A stretch of 28,470 bases of DNA from a virus. The stretch's first letter is position 1. Each line of letters starts with the position of its first letter. Where the stretch lies: the IMG/VR virus record IMGVR_UViG_3300025141_000558, positions 1 to 28,470 of that record, one strand, 5' to 3'. The notes below the pieces were generated by a model, which was not told where the DNA came from, did no database searches, and saw nothing but the letters and a program-made list of their open reading frames with translations. This document shows positions 16,879-24,795 of this stretch, one piece after another. A program made the position numbers and the translations under genes.

Positions 16879-17757
16879 CTACTTCTCAAAAAAGCCTTTA
16901 TTGCCAGGAACTGGGTCAAGCTCGCGCGGGAATGTGACCTCAACTGTGTTTTCGTCTACCCTCACAATGGGGCGATCATCGTTTTCTCCTTCGCCCATCA
17001 GATACCCCAATACTCGAATGGTAACCTCTGTGCTGAAGAGGCGCGTGTCTTCGTCCAAATTGTTTATATTGTTAGAATGATTGAAGTTTTGATCGATAAA
17101 TGCCTCATAAAGGTGTCCGTTTCGCTTCATAACAAAAGAATCAATTTGCCCAGTACGTCCAATAAATGGCTGTACTAATTCGTTCATCTGCTGTTGATAT
17201 TCAGTTTTAATAGTAATTTTGTAATCTACATTAATATAAATGGGGATTGGGACCGATAAGGACTGGATAACCACTTTCTTATTAACGCGAGGATAATGCT
17301 TCTGGTAGGTTCCCGCGGCCGGCTGCTGTCGCATCGACGCTGCAACCGCAAAATTGCGTGTTTTGTCTTGTACGATTCTTTTGGCAATTACGATACGGCC
17401 GGTGCGGCCGTTCTTGGCACTCGAATAAAGATGTGCCTGAAACCCTCCCTTCCGGGTGGGATCCTTTGTTATTCCGGTGCGCTCGATGCTCACTAGAGGA
17501 AGTTTAAGTGCCCCGCCGTCATCACGTAAGTCTTCCTTGTTCTTAATTTGGTAGGCGCGTTCAGGGACCTGCCACAACACGGGCACTTCGCGATACCCCT
17601 CGTTGGTAAGCGCACTTAACTCCACATCACTCTTAAGCCACGAAGTAATGGCATAATCAATTGTCTCAATGGTAGATGCCAACATCCCCAACGACTGGAG
17701 AGTGTGCTCTGAGCTACCCTCTGGGAGCAACGCAAAATCAAAATTATCAGGTAGCAT
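16879..17757 (-). CDS. Tail terminator/sheath stabiliser (gp15-like)
   Basis: Protein of 292 aa from ATG 17757, chosen because it overlaps the end of the preceding gene by a few bases and has AAGGGG about eight bases upstream; an in-frame ATG at 17802 would extend far into the previous gene. The region IPIYINVDYKITIKTEYQQQ, followed by a helix and LVQPFIGRTG, and then LFSTEVTIRVLGYLMGEGEN, matches the strand-helix and strand pattern of T4 gp15, which caps the tail and stabilises the contracted sheath. Basic residues in the middle (RTGRIVIAKRIVQDKTR) could contact DNA or tube. It lies in the order gp13-gp14-gp15-sheath, as in T4 (13-14-15 upstream of 18). Confidence 0.7.
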   Translation of the reverse strand: MLPDNFDFALLPEGSSEHTLQSLGMLASTIETIDYAITSWLKSDVELSALTNEGYREVPVLWQVPERAYQIKNKEDLRDDGGALKLPLVSIERTGITKDPTRKGGFQAHLYSSAKNGRTGRIVIAKRIVQDKTRNFAVAASMRQQPAAGTYQKHYPRVNKKVVIQSLSVPIPIYINVDYKITIKTEYQQQMNELVQPFIGRTGQIDSFVMKRNGHLYEAFIDQNFNHSNNINNLDEDTRLFSTEVTIRVLGYLMGEGENDDRPIVRVDENTVEVTFPRELDPVPGNKGFFEK

Positions 17758-18235
17758 CGAACAACCCCTTCCGTGCTCTTCTGCAGCGTGCAGAAATCTC
17801 AAAACTATAATCTACTTGGCCAAAGAGCTTTTTGGGCTCTGATAGTTTAACTATCTCGTAATAAAATTCTCCATATAAAACAAAGTCGCCTTCACGCACA
17901 AATAGGTCCTGATCTTCGGTGAGGCGACGGCGATGGAAATGAATATTGATTTCCCAAGTTTTGTCAATGCCCGCGCCTTCCATATAAGACGTCGAATATT
18001 CGGTAAATTCGACTAAGGCATAAACTCGGACGGGAGGCAGGTATGTTTTCTCGATGGCTTCTCCGTAGAGGCCATGAAAATCGGTTCGTTCGAGGTCAAT
18101 AGGGTAATAGAGGACTTGCTGGCCAATGACGTTTTCAATTAATTCGTCATTTACCTGTTTAACCAGATCTCGCTCTTTTTCACCGAAAAACAGCGGAGGG
18201 GGTGGGTTCTTTGGTCTTTTCCATTCGTTACCCAT
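17747..18235 (-). CDS. Neck/head-completion protein (gp14-like)
   Basis: Protein of 162 aa. After a Pro-rich N-terminus (KNPPPPLFFGEKE) comes VKQVNDELIENVIGQQVLYY, where T4 gp14 has a helix leading to a tyrosine-rich strand; later FVREGDFVLYGEFYYEIV and PKKLFGQVDYSFEISARC correspond to the GDLIYF..FEI and EPEKPF segments of gp14. gp13 and gp14 form the neck that seals the filled head and receives the tail. The ATG lies six bases after the previous stop, with AAAGG almost touching it, so coupling is likely. Assignment rests on pattern and order. Confidence 0.6.
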   Translation of the reverse strand: MGNEWKRPKNPPPPLFFGEKERDLVKQVNDELIENVIGQQVLYYPIDLERTDFHGLYGEAIEKTYLPPVRVYALVEFTEYSTSYMEGAGIDKTWEINIHFHRRRLTEDQDLFVREGDFVLYGEFYYEIVKLSEPKKLFGQVDYSFEISARCRRARKGLFDAT

Positions 18236-18241
18236 CCTTTA

Positions 18242-19513
18242 TCACCCTACAAATATCGGCAACGGTGAATTTTTAAAGGTCGTGGCTGCTGATTCCGCTT
18301 TTTCAGAGTCTTGTTTAACAAGCTGGAGATATTCCGTTTCTTTGAGAATTTCCACTAACTTGTCTTTAAGATTTTGTTGTTCTTCTTTGGCTTGCGATAA
18401 TAATTCAGAATGGTTGAGAGTGACACTATCCCCGGGAATGGGGATTGTCTGGAACTTGCCTCGGATTTGGCCAAGCATCTCCTTGCAGAGAGCCAAGCAA
18501 TATTTTCGAATCCACTGCTTTCCAATGGCGTTAATATTTTTATAGGGGATATTATCGTAGGGGAGCGTATTGAGGTTGTTTACGCCGGCTACCCCATCAT
18601 CAACATTAGAATATTCCTCCCACGCTTCTGGTTTAATGTAGAATCTTATCCATATGCGCTGTTGTTCTTGAAAACCCCAATAATTCGGATTAGGGTATAA
18701 TCGCAACAGGTTGTTTATCAACTCATACGAATAATTGGAGGTTCGAGTCATAATTGAGTCTTCATACATGATTGCCTGCATTTTATTCTGCCAAGTCGGG
18801 ATAATCTCAAAAGTAGAATCATCCGCAAACTGGCCGTATGTGCTATAGTTGCCTACAACGTTAATTCCTCCATAATATCCGTAAAATCGCCATGTAGCCC
18901 GGGCAGACTTAAAAAACACCTTGGTTACATAAATGCGCTTGTTGCCTACTTTGCCCGAATAGGGGACAGCGGTGCCGGCGTCATCAACTCCCGAATCCGA
19001 GGCACTAGAGATAATAGTCTGAACGTCATAATCCTGTTTATTCTTGACAGGCTTGAAAGACGCCGAATATTGAGGAACTGTGCCTCCAAACCCGGCCACA
19101 GATGAGAGGCCTTCGCCGACGCGCTTCGCATATGCCATCTGAAAGCGTTGAAACTTCAAATTGCTGCCTGACGGCCCTGTTTTGATGTCGCCCTTGTGAT
19201 CAAAGGTGCCAGTGGTGTTTCCGAGAGCATCGGAAAGCATGTTTTTGCCCTGATGCACGTTTATAATATAGGAGTACTCTAGAACTGCCTCTTCGTAAGC
19301 CGAATACACGTTTTGGGCCGTTAACTCGATGTCAACGACATCTCCACCCAGCTTCTTATATACGTAAGCTACCTGCATACTGGCGCCGCTTATAAAATCG
19401 GCGGATCCGGTGTATATTCCAAAAGGAACTGCACCCGTTACAGCGGAGGTGCTCCCTGTTTTGGGGAGAATGATGGCACTGGCTTGAGACTTGGGGCTTA
19501 AATTGGTTGGCAT
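18242..19513 (-). CDS. Neck protein (gp13-like)
   Basis: Protein of 423 aa, first gene of the neck-tail transcription unit. VYSAYEEAVLEYSYIINVHQ (69-88) resembles head-tail connector and adaptor helices. The C-terminal part NAIGKQWIRKYCLALCKEML, then GQIRGKFQTIPIPGDSVTLN and a charged helix, is a recognisable signature of T4-type marine neck proteins. T4 gp13 is 309 aa; the extra length includes a Ser/Gly-rich region around 110-200. A terminator upstream (19641-19663), an ACTATTTA motif 31 nt before the ATG and AAGGA ten bases before it indicate an independent transcription start. It is followed at once by the gp14-like gene. Confidence 0.65.
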   Translation of the reverse strand: MPTNLSPKSQASAIILPKTGSTSAVTGAVPFGIYTGSADFISGASMQVAYVYKKLGGDVVDIELTAQNVYSAYEEAVLEYSYIINVHQGKNMLSDALGNTTGTFDHKGDIKTGPSGSNLKFQRFQMAYAKRVGEGLSSVAGFGGTVPQYSASFKPVKNKQDYDVQTIISSASDSGVDDAGTAVPYSGKVGNKRIYVTKVFFKSARATWRFYGYYGGINVVGNYSTYGQFADDSTFEIIPTWQNKMQAIMYEDSIMTRTSNYSYELINNLLRLYPNPNYWGFQEQQRIWIRFYIKPEAWEEYSNVDDGVAGVNNLNTLPYDNIPYKNINAIGKQWIRKYCLALCKEMLGQIRGKFQTIPIPGDSVTLNHSELLSQAKEEQQNLKDKLVEILKETEYLQLVKQDSEKAESAATTFKNSPLPIFVG

Positions 19514-19544
19514 GTTAAAATATTCCTTCGCAGACTTTACAACC

Positions 19545-19552
19545 TAAATAGT
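19545..19552 (-). promoter_or_regulatory. ACTATTTA motif upstream of neck gene
   Basis: Coding-strand ACTATTTA, 31 nt before the gp13-like ATG and downstream of a strong terminator, so transcription must restart near here for the neck-tail genes. The T-rich sequence just upstream shows no good sigma70 -35/-10 pair. Confidence 0.5.
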
Positions 19553-19635
19553 TTTCCATATTACAAAAAAGGAAAATCTCAAAAATTGTGGGCAAAAAAA
19601 ATTTGGCAGATCGACGTTTTTGGGTTTTGATCTCC

Positions 19636-19663
19636 AAAAGAAAAACCCCCTCCGAAGAGGGGG
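19636..19663 (-). terminator. Strong intrinsic terminator with UUCG tetraloop
   Basis: In the transcript CCCCCUC, UUCG, GAGGGGG (19646-19663) forms a 7-bp GC-rich stem closed by an extra-stable tetraloop, directly followed by UUUUUCUUUU. It ends the small unit that contains the capsid-neighbour gene 19696-20154. This is a textbook Rho-independent terminator. Confidence 0.92.
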
Positions 19664-19695
19664 AGAAATATAAAGATATATTTTAAACAATCAAC

Positions 19696-20154
19696 TTATG
19701 AGCTGGCGTCCATGGTGAATCTAGTGATACCATTTACATACCAATTAGTTCCGTCACAGTGAATTTCAATCCTATCGTTGATTCCACCACTGTTCAACGT
19801 AAGTGTCGACACTTCGTCGTGGTGATCAATGGTTGCACTAGCGCCATCGGCTCCGAACCAGCCGGCGTAATAAATTTTGCTAGCACCTCCAGTAATAACG
19901 TGCTCCGAGGTGTCGCCCACAATAATCGTGTAGCTTAAGCCCGCCGTCAAAGACGGTAACGTAGCTGTAACAGCGCTGCCACCCTTAAGAACGTGAACTT
20001 CACCACTCATAGCTGCCGTGAGTGAATAATCTGATGTCTTACTGACAACCTTTTTGCTAATTCCGCTAAGTGCGGTATTGCCCATGGCCAGATCTCTTTT
20101 TAAATTCTGAATTAGTGCTTGGGTTCTCGCCAAGCCTACTCTTTTTGTTCCCAT
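19696..20154 (-). CDS. Small capsid-neighbour virion protein with fibre-type domain
   Basis: Protein of 152 aa between major capsid protein and neck. The N-terminal 34 residues (KRVGLARTQALIQNLKRDL) are a basic amphipathic helix. The rest, about 38-145, has the beta-strand pattern of the C-terminal domain found in the fibre-like genes to the right: SDYSLTA, TATLPSLTAG, YTIIVGDTSEH, then DRIEIHCDGTNWYVNG. It has its own leader with GGAGGG eight to nine bases before the ATG and its own ACTATTTA motif, and is bracketed by two strong terminators. That suggests expression at a level different from capsid and tail genes, as for a decoration protein (inference). Exact role unknown. Confidence 0.75.
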   Translation of the reverse strand: MGTKRVGLARTQALIQNLKRDLAMGNTALSGISKKVVSKTSDYSLTAAMSGEVHVLKGGSAVTATLPSLTAGLSYTIIVGDTSEHVITGGASKIYYAGWFGADGASATIDHHDEVSTLTLNSGGINDRIEIHCDGTNWYVNGITRFTMDASS

Positions 20155-20192
20155 AATTTAAAACCCTCCATTTATGTGTTTATAATTTAGGT
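20155..20192 (-). repeat. Leader repeat, copy 1
   Basis: Leader of the 19696-20154 gene. The 16 bases ATGGAGGGTTTTAAAT just upstream of the start are identical to those before the gene at 24796-25770, and a flanking CCTAAAT...ATAAA stretch is also similar. It includes the Shine-Dalgarno GGAGGG. Confidence 0.7.
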
Positions 20193-20222
20193 GAGACAAA
20201 AGATATACTCCTGCCTCACATA

Positions 20223-20230
20223 TAAATAGT
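20223..20230 (-). promoter_or_regulatory. ACTATTTA motif after capsid terminator
   Basis: Coding-strand GACTATTTATA, 68 nt before the ATG of the capsid-neighbour gene and 16 nt after the capsid-gene terminator stem. The 11-mer is identical to that upstream of the gene at 24796-25770. Confidence 0.5.
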
Positions 20231-20246
20231 CTTATACACAAAGAAG

Positions 20247-20272
20247 ACCCCCACCTCTTTCGAGGCGAGGGC
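20247..20272 (-). terminator. Intrinsic terminator after major capsid gene
   Basis: In the transcript GCCCUCGCCUC, GAAA, GAGGUGGGGGU forms an 11-position stem (8 Watson-Crick and 3 G-U pairs) closed by a GNRA tetraloop, followed by CUUCUUU. It lies 56 nt downstream of the capsid stop and would end or attenuate the abundant capsid transcript. Confidence 0.8.
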
Positions 20273-20328
20273 TTTCTGTGTCGCGTTTAGCCGTGCTTTT
20301 TACCTAATATATATCAAATGTTTATATA

Positions 20329-22173
20329 TTAAGATGTAGCGCCAGCTTCACCAAGTAGGCCGCGCACGATAACTAGACCATACATATCAGGTCGAACCAT
20401 CTTCTTCGCATAACGCGTCATGACTCCCTTACGGGGCACGAAATCTTCCGGTCCGAAGATTGTGGGTGTAGTTTGTAGCGGCACATAAGGTGCATACACG
20501 TATCCGCTTTCAAGGAAAGAAGAGCCGCGGCGGCCAACAAGGACCACGTTGCGTAGGAAGTACGGGTCGACAATGACGTCGAACTTCTTGCTCAATGAAC
20601 CAACCTTAACGGCGCCTACTGAACCCTTATCGTCATCCGCCGTAACGGAAGCGCGGAACCCAGCGGTAAACTCAAGGATGTTGGCAACTTCAGGTCCGCA
20701 GACGATGAAGTTAGCACCACCTCGTAGAGTCTTACGATGGATTTGTGCAGATACGTCGTTAATGGTCTCGATAAGAGTCTCATACCATTCGCTGACAGTA
20801 CCGGTGAAGTCGGGAGCAGCAGAGCTAGCCCCAATTTCAGCACCAGTATCGCGACGAACGAAGAGACCCGGAGCACGGGCCCAGTAGTACGTACTGGCGG
20901 TAGCACCATTGATAAGGTCCGCAAGAATCTCACGATCAATCTCAAGAGCAATCTGCTCAGAGAGAATGGAAGTAAGCTCCACCTCAGCATCAAGGTTATG
21001 GTAGGCGTTGAGGTCTTGACCCAACTCCGGTGTCCACTTAGCCTTGAGCTTCTTGGTTTGCGCGGTAACAGCCACGGAATCGACTTTGATATCGATCTCT
21101 GGGATGTTATCATTACCTTCAAGTCCCCACTCAGTCTGGCCCTTAATAGAACCTAGACCCGTACCAGACGCGAAGTCATCAACAATCGGTACCTGAGTAA
21201 CGAGGTCACCGCCAACTGTCATCGTACTTGTGGAAGAAGTAGTAGTAATAACAAAACGGATTGAAGAGGCCGAAACAGCAGAATCGTCTGGGCCGCCCGT
21301 AGTGCCAGAACCACTCGACAATGTAGTCAAACGACGAACAAGGTTATAAGCAGTGTTACTGTCGCCTGTCCCGGCGATAGCCGTGTTAAGGGCTGTTCCG
21401 CCAATCTGAAAAGCACCCAGGTTATCAAGATCAGCCTGAGCACCTGCGCTGGGATTGTTGAGATTACCAAATTGACTACGAAGCGCATCGATTACAAGAA
21501 CCCTATATTGTGCCGTACCTGTGCTAGAGGACAGCGAAAGAACGTCGGGGTCATAAACAATAAGCTTCTTATTAGCATTGCTAACATTCCCGTCCACATC
21601 AAATTGAGCCTTAATGTTCCATTGCTCACCAGTACATGTTGCTGAACCCGTCGGAGACGAGTAGGAATAACCACGCGGCGATGCAGTACGCGGACCTGAA
21701 AGATCCTGTGCTTCATTACCGTATAGCCCCACACCACCAGTTATCTGTGAACCGACTCGGTTCGTACCGTAAATGGACTGATTGACAAGGTTACCAAAGC
21801 GATCTGTTTGGCTGTTGCTGTCTCCAAGATTCGGCGAGAAGACGAAATCCATGAAGAAGATGAGACCTGAAGGTAGGCTCATCGGCTGTACGCTAACAAG
21901 ATCGTTAGCAATCAACCCCGCAAAAACGCGACGAACGATGGGGAATGCGACGGCCGCAAAGCCTTCAACATCACCAGCACCCATGCTGCTGCTCTCACGG
22001 AGGAGTTCTTTAGCTTGGTTCTCAAGGAGTCGCGCCATACTTTGACGATGGCGATCCTCTCCAAGACCCTCTAAAAGTCCGGTTTTTTCCCACTTAGATA
22101 GTAGGGCGTGACCTTCGGCACGCATATCTCGATTGACCACACCTTCGGTCAATCTTTCTACAATGCTAGACAT
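20329..22173 (-). CDS. Major capsid protein (gp23-like)
   Basis: Protein of 614 aa, the shell protein of the head. The N-terminal region contains a strongly conserved T4-type block: LLENQAKELLRESSSMGAGD (49-68), VEGFAAVAFPIVRRVFAGLI (69-88) and SVQPMSLPSGLIFFMDFVF (94-112), the latter matching VQPMNSPTG of T4 gp23. The C-terminus has YAPYVPLQTTPTIFGPEDF and RYAKKMVRPDMYGLVIVRG. T4 gp23 is 521 aa before cleavage; the additional length lies in a Ser/Gly/Asn-rich region about 115-330. In T4 the first 65 residues are removed by the prohead protease; an equivalent site probably lies in the first 70 residues here. A very strong Shine-Dalgarno AAGGAGGT precedes the ATG. It sits directly after the scaffold gene (32-nt gap). 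Confidence 0.97.
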   Translation of the reverse strand: MSSIVERLTEGVVNRDMRAEGHALLSKWEKTGLLEGLGEDRHRQSMARLLENQAKELLRESSSMGAGDVEGFAAVAFPIVRRVFAGLIANDLVSVQPMSLPSGLIFFMDFVFSPNLGDSNSQTDRFGNLVNQSIYGTNRVGSQITGGVGLYGNEAQDLSGPRTASPRGYSYSSPTGSATCTGEQWNIKAQFDVDGNVSNANKKLIVYDPDVLSLSSSTGTAQYRVLVIDALRSQFGNLNNPSAGAQADLDNLGAFQIGGTALNTAIAGTGDSNTAYNLVRRLTTLSSGSGTTGGPDDSAVSASSIRFVITTTSSTSTMTVGGDLVTQVPIVDDFASGTGLGSIKGQTEWGLEGNDNIPEIDIKVDSVAVTAQTKKLKAKWTPELGQDLNAYHNLDAEVELTSILSEQIALEIDREILADLINGATASTYYWARAPGLFVRRDTGAEIGASSAAPDFTGTVSEWYETLIETINDVSAQIHRKTLRGGANFIVCGPEVANILEFTAGFRASVTADDDKGSVGAVKVGSLSKKFDVIVDPYFLRNVVLVGRRGSSFLESGYVYAPYVPLQTTPTIFGPEDFVPRKGVMTRYAKKMVRPDMYGLVIVRGLLGEAGATS

Positions 22174-22205
22174 TTTAATATTACCTCCTTAAATGTATAT
22201 GTGTT

Positions 22206-23480
22206 TTATTTTATTCCAGCTAATTTCTTCATACGATCCGCATAGGGATCCTGTGAAGACGACTCTTGACGAGTCGCGCGAATAACAGAAGATCTGCGAT
22301 TAATGGCTTCGCTCAGTGATTGTGGACGTCTCTTGGGAGCGGCCTCCACTGTGCTTTGAAGCGTTTCGAAAATCGTTTTTGCTTCTGTGACTGAACCAGC
22401 GATAGAAATAGCTTCGACAATTTTTGTTTTTTGTCGCTCATTCAAGGAGGCATTTCTTAATACCCGGTTCGTATAGAGCAAGCGAGCATTAGAAAGATTT
22501 ACATCTTGTAAATTTTCCCTCAACTCTTCAAATGCTTGCTTATATTGAATATTTTGCTCACCGAGTTGGTTATTTTCGAAAACCAACTCCTCATGAGCTT
22601 TCTTCAAAACTTTTAAATCTTCTTCGACGTCGGTGCTGCGTCGGTGTGCGAGAGCCTTTTGGAGGGCCCACTTCATATCTTCGGAAGAGCGGCCGGCCCA
22701 ACCTGATAAGTCTGCACCCATATCGACTGTAAGCTTCTCCATAATGGAGTCCACTATTTCATCGAGGGGATCGCTTTCGTCGTCATCCTTGTCCTCGTCG
22801 CTTACTTCGGGTACAGGCGTCCTCTTGTGCGGACTACGGCGTGATGGACCGGATGTACTCACCCCTGCTACTTCTTCTATATCGGCCGAGGCCTCTTCTA
22901 ATCCCGCGCGGGTTTCGGCCTGTGAATCTGCCTCTTCCTCTTCAGCCGAGGGATCTTCTTTCCCTCCAGGCTGTACTTGCCAGGTCTGAGAAGGATCGCT
23001 TCCTTCTTGTGCTAAAAGGGATTCGAGATCTTCTTCGTTAAGTTCGATCTCGGCGTTTTTATCCATGTTTTCAATAGCTTCCTGTAGCGCACCCAAATCA
23101 ATGGATAATTCAACCTCTTGGCCGGGAGCGACGAAACCCTTCAGGTTCTTGCCGTCTAAATTCGCGAAGCCGTCGGTCGCTGCTAGTGGGATATCGCCTT
23201 CTTCGTCAATGTCCTCGACTTCTTCTCCCGTCGCATCTGCCATAGGATCAGCCATTGGATCGGCAATCCCTTGGTCTAGGCCGCCTTCGGGGGCGCCGGC
23301 TGCGTCTGCACCCATCTCACCTCCCATGTCGAGACTCAGTTCATCTTGTTCTAACATTTGATCGAGAGTTTGCCTCACCTCATCCGAATATTTCTCTATA
23401 ATTGCGCTTTCGGCGTTCTTTAATGCGGCCTCTCGCAACATCTGCGCATCTACGATAGCTTCTCTCAGCAAATCAGACAT
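22206..23480 (-). CDS. Prohead scaffold/core protein (gp22-like)
   Basis: Protein of 424 aa that should form the internal core around which the capsid assembles and then be degraded. It starts with a helix (LREAIVDAQMLREAALKNAE), then has a very acidic, low-complexity stretch from about 43 to 250 with short repeats (ADPMADPMAD) and Glu/Asp runs. A long coiled coil covers about 280-340, and a C-terminal block NARLLYTNRVLRNASLNERQ then KTKIVEAISIAGSVTEAKTI carries the signature of T4-type scaffold proteins (NLF.AKLL..N..L....L...QK..IVE..). It precedes the capsid gene, as gene 22 precedes 23 in T4. AGGAG lies seven bases before the ATG and an ACTATTTA motif 33 nt before it. The prohead protease that would process it is not in the window. 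Confidence 0.88.
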   Translation of the reverse strand: MSDLLREAIVDAQMLREAALKNAESAIIEKYSDEVRQTLDQMLEQDELSLDMGGEMGADAAGAPEGGLDQGIADPMADPMADATGEEVEDIDEEGDIPLAATDGFANLDGKNLKGFVAPGQEVELSIDLGALQEAIENMDKNAEIELNEEDLESLLAQEGSDPSQTWQVQPGGKEDPSAEEEEADSQAETRAGLEEASADIEEVAGVSTSGPSRRSPHKRTPVPEVSDEDKDDDESDPLDEIVDSIMEKLTVDMGADLSGWAGRSSEDMKWALQKALAHRRSTDVEEDLKVLKKAHEELVFENNQLGEQNIQYKQAFEELRENLQDVNLSNARLLYTNRVLRNASLNERQKTKIVEAISIAGSVTEAKTIFETLQSTVEAAPKRRPQSLSEAINRRSSVIRATRQESSSQDPYADRMKKLAGIK

Positions 23481-23513
23481 AAATTAACTCCTAAAATGAC
23501 ACTAATTCAAAAA

Positions 23514-23521
23514 TAAATAGT
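23514..23521 (-). promoter_or_regulatory. ACTATTTA motif upstream of scaffold gene
   Basis: Coding-strand ACTATTTA, 33 nt before the scaffold ATG, within the 65-nt gap. One of six copies; probably drives or processes the scaffold-capsid transcript. Confidence 0.5.
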
Positions 23522-23545
23522 ATGATTTTGATCTAAAGCACCTTA

Positions 23546-24673
23546 TTAAGCGCCCTTTGTTCCAATAACCCACCAGTTTTCGCCGTCGGACTGAAGGATG
23601 CGAGAGGAGTAATTCATTTTTAACACAATCGTGTCACTAATATCCATCGTTCCTTCCTCAACCTTAATCGCTACCGGAAAGGAACGAAGACTGTCTTTCC
23701 GCTGATTGATCTTCTTAATTACTATCATTCTCCCGGTGTGATTACAGGCTGCTGGCAAAGTGATAGTTACGGGGTTGTTGAATGAATCACACAAAATGGT
23801 ATAATCATCTTTTTCTACTTCATAGGTCTCGCTCATCACTTTTTTAACATTGGTGATAACAGCACCACCACACGTTAAACTATTGTCTACGTGGAGGGTC
23901 CCTGTAGATGTTTTTCCTTCTACTCTCAGGACATTTTGGATCGTATCATATGCAAGGTGCGGAGAGGACGTAAATCCAGACTTGCCTTTTAGTTGAATTG
24001 CGTCAATGGGGCCGGCCGGGTGTGGGATTTTGACGTTGACGTAGTTATCGTATAAATTCTTGAGGGTGGTATGGTTAAGAGAGCCGCGAGAAGTATCAGA
24101 CACCAGCAATAAGTCGTTGTCGCTTAAATTTTGGCCGCCGGCTTGAATACTCACTGTCTGGTGCGGATCAATGGTGAGATGATCGCGCGCAACTTTAAGT
24201 CCCCCCGAGGCGCCTACTCGAACGCCCACTCCTTCCTCAGAAATTGTGATGCCGGGGGCTGCTTTCACCTGCAGGGCGCCGCGCACATCTTTCAGGCCGC
24301 GCCCAAAATGGATATTGGCGGCTCTAATGGGCTCCGTGAACTTGTTGTGGGGAATATCCCGCATTGAAGCGGCTGAGCCAACTACTTTCTGGGCACACAC
24401 CACATTAGTTTTAAGAGTCGTGCCGTCAAAGGTAAGATCCGGATGAGCGTTGGCAGTCTGATTGAGTCCATAAGTCAATACTGCGTGCTGTTGGGGCGCC
24501 GTAATGGTTGTGATAGCTACGTCTTTAAGGGTCGCGCACGGACTATCCGCATCTGTATCATAGAACACGCTAGCGCTGATGGTGCTTTTGAAAACTTTAA
24601 CTCCATCGATTTCCTGATCGGCGTGCTGATCGACTGAACCTTCGACGGCGCCCTTTAATACGTTATAAGCCAT
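23546..24673 (-). CDS. Fibre/decoration-like virion protein with paralogous C-terminal domain
   Basis: Protein of 375 aa. The N-terminus MAYNVLKGAVEGS is nearly shared with the genes at 25896-26654 and 24796-25770. DLTFDGTTLKTN (79-90) recalls LIFDGTTLSLTG of the former. The middle is beta-rich (GITISEEGVGVRV; NLSDNDLLLVSDTSRGSLNH, a pattern of phage fibre repeats). The C-terminus (about 282-371) carries the shared domain: EKDDYTILCDSFNNPVTITL, MIVIKKINQRKD, DTIVLKM and GENWWVIG. Probably a capsid- or tail-attached fibre or surface protein; located just before scaffold and capsid genes, so head attachment is more likely (inference). GAAGGGG lies six bases before the ATG and a CTATTTA motif 18 nt before it. 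Confidence 0.75.
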   Translation of the reverse strand: MAYNVLKGAVEGSVDQHADQEIDGVKVFKSTISASVFYDTDADSPCATLKDVAITTITAPQQHAVLTYGLNQTANAHPDLTFDGTTLKTNVVCAQKVVGSAASMRDIPHNKFTEPIRAANIHFGRGLKDVRGALQVKAAPGITISEEGVGVRVGASGGLKVARDHLTIDPHQTVSIQAGGQNLSDNDLLLVSDTSRGSLNHTTLKNLYDNYVNVKIPHPAGPIDAIQLKGKSGFTSSPHLAYDTIQNVLRVEGKTSTGTLHVDNSLTCGGAVITNVKKVMSETYEVEKDDYTILCDSFNNPVTITLPAACNHTGRMIVIKKINQRKDSLRSFPVAIKVEEGTMDISDTIVLKMNYSSRILQSDGENWWVIGTKGA

Positions 24674-24691
24674 AATTTACCCCTTCTTTAC

Positions 24692-24699
24692 TAAATAGA
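24692..24699 (-). promoter_or_regulatory. TCTATTTA motif variant upstream of fibre-like gene
   Basis: Coding-strand TCTATTTA, 18 nt before the ATG of the 375-aa protein; seven of eight bases match the other five motif copies. It follows a terminator, so a restart of transcription here makes sense. Confidence 0.4.
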
Positions 24700-24757
24700 T
24701 TATTTTATGTTTAAGCTCCACAAAAAAGAGGATGATCCCCACAAGGAGGCACCCAAG

Positions 24758-24789
24758 AAAAAATCAGGTTTCTCGCCAAAGGCAAGAAA
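24758..24789 (-). terminator. Intrinsic terminator after the 324-aa fibre-like gene
   Basis: In the transcript UUUCUUGCC, UUU, GGCGAGAAA (24769-24789) makes a 9-bp stem with one G-U pair and a 3-nt loop, starting six bases after the stop codon. Five bases later comes UUUUUU (24758-24763). The stem is moderately GC-rich and the U-run is not immediately adjacent, so efficiency is uncertain. Confidence 0.6.
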
Positions 24790-24795
24790 AAGTGA

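Noticed and set aside
18126-18545. 139-residue plus-strand frame across the gp14/gp13-like junction
   Set aside because: Antisense to two well-supported genes and lacks any start signal.
20219-20230. TATAAATA octamer on the plus strand as a T4 late promoter
   Set aside because: It points away from all genes; in the coding orientation the sequence reads TATTTATA. Kept only as part of the ACTATTTA motif.
20616-21122. 168-residue alternative frame within the capsid gene
   Set aside because: Same strand, different frame, Leu/Arg/Ser-rich; the capsid reading frame is certain.
23221-23290. Short tandem repeat in the acidic part of the scaffold gene (ADPMADPMAD)
   Set aside because: Low-complexity acidic repeats are ordinary in scaffold proteins; not worth a separate finding.
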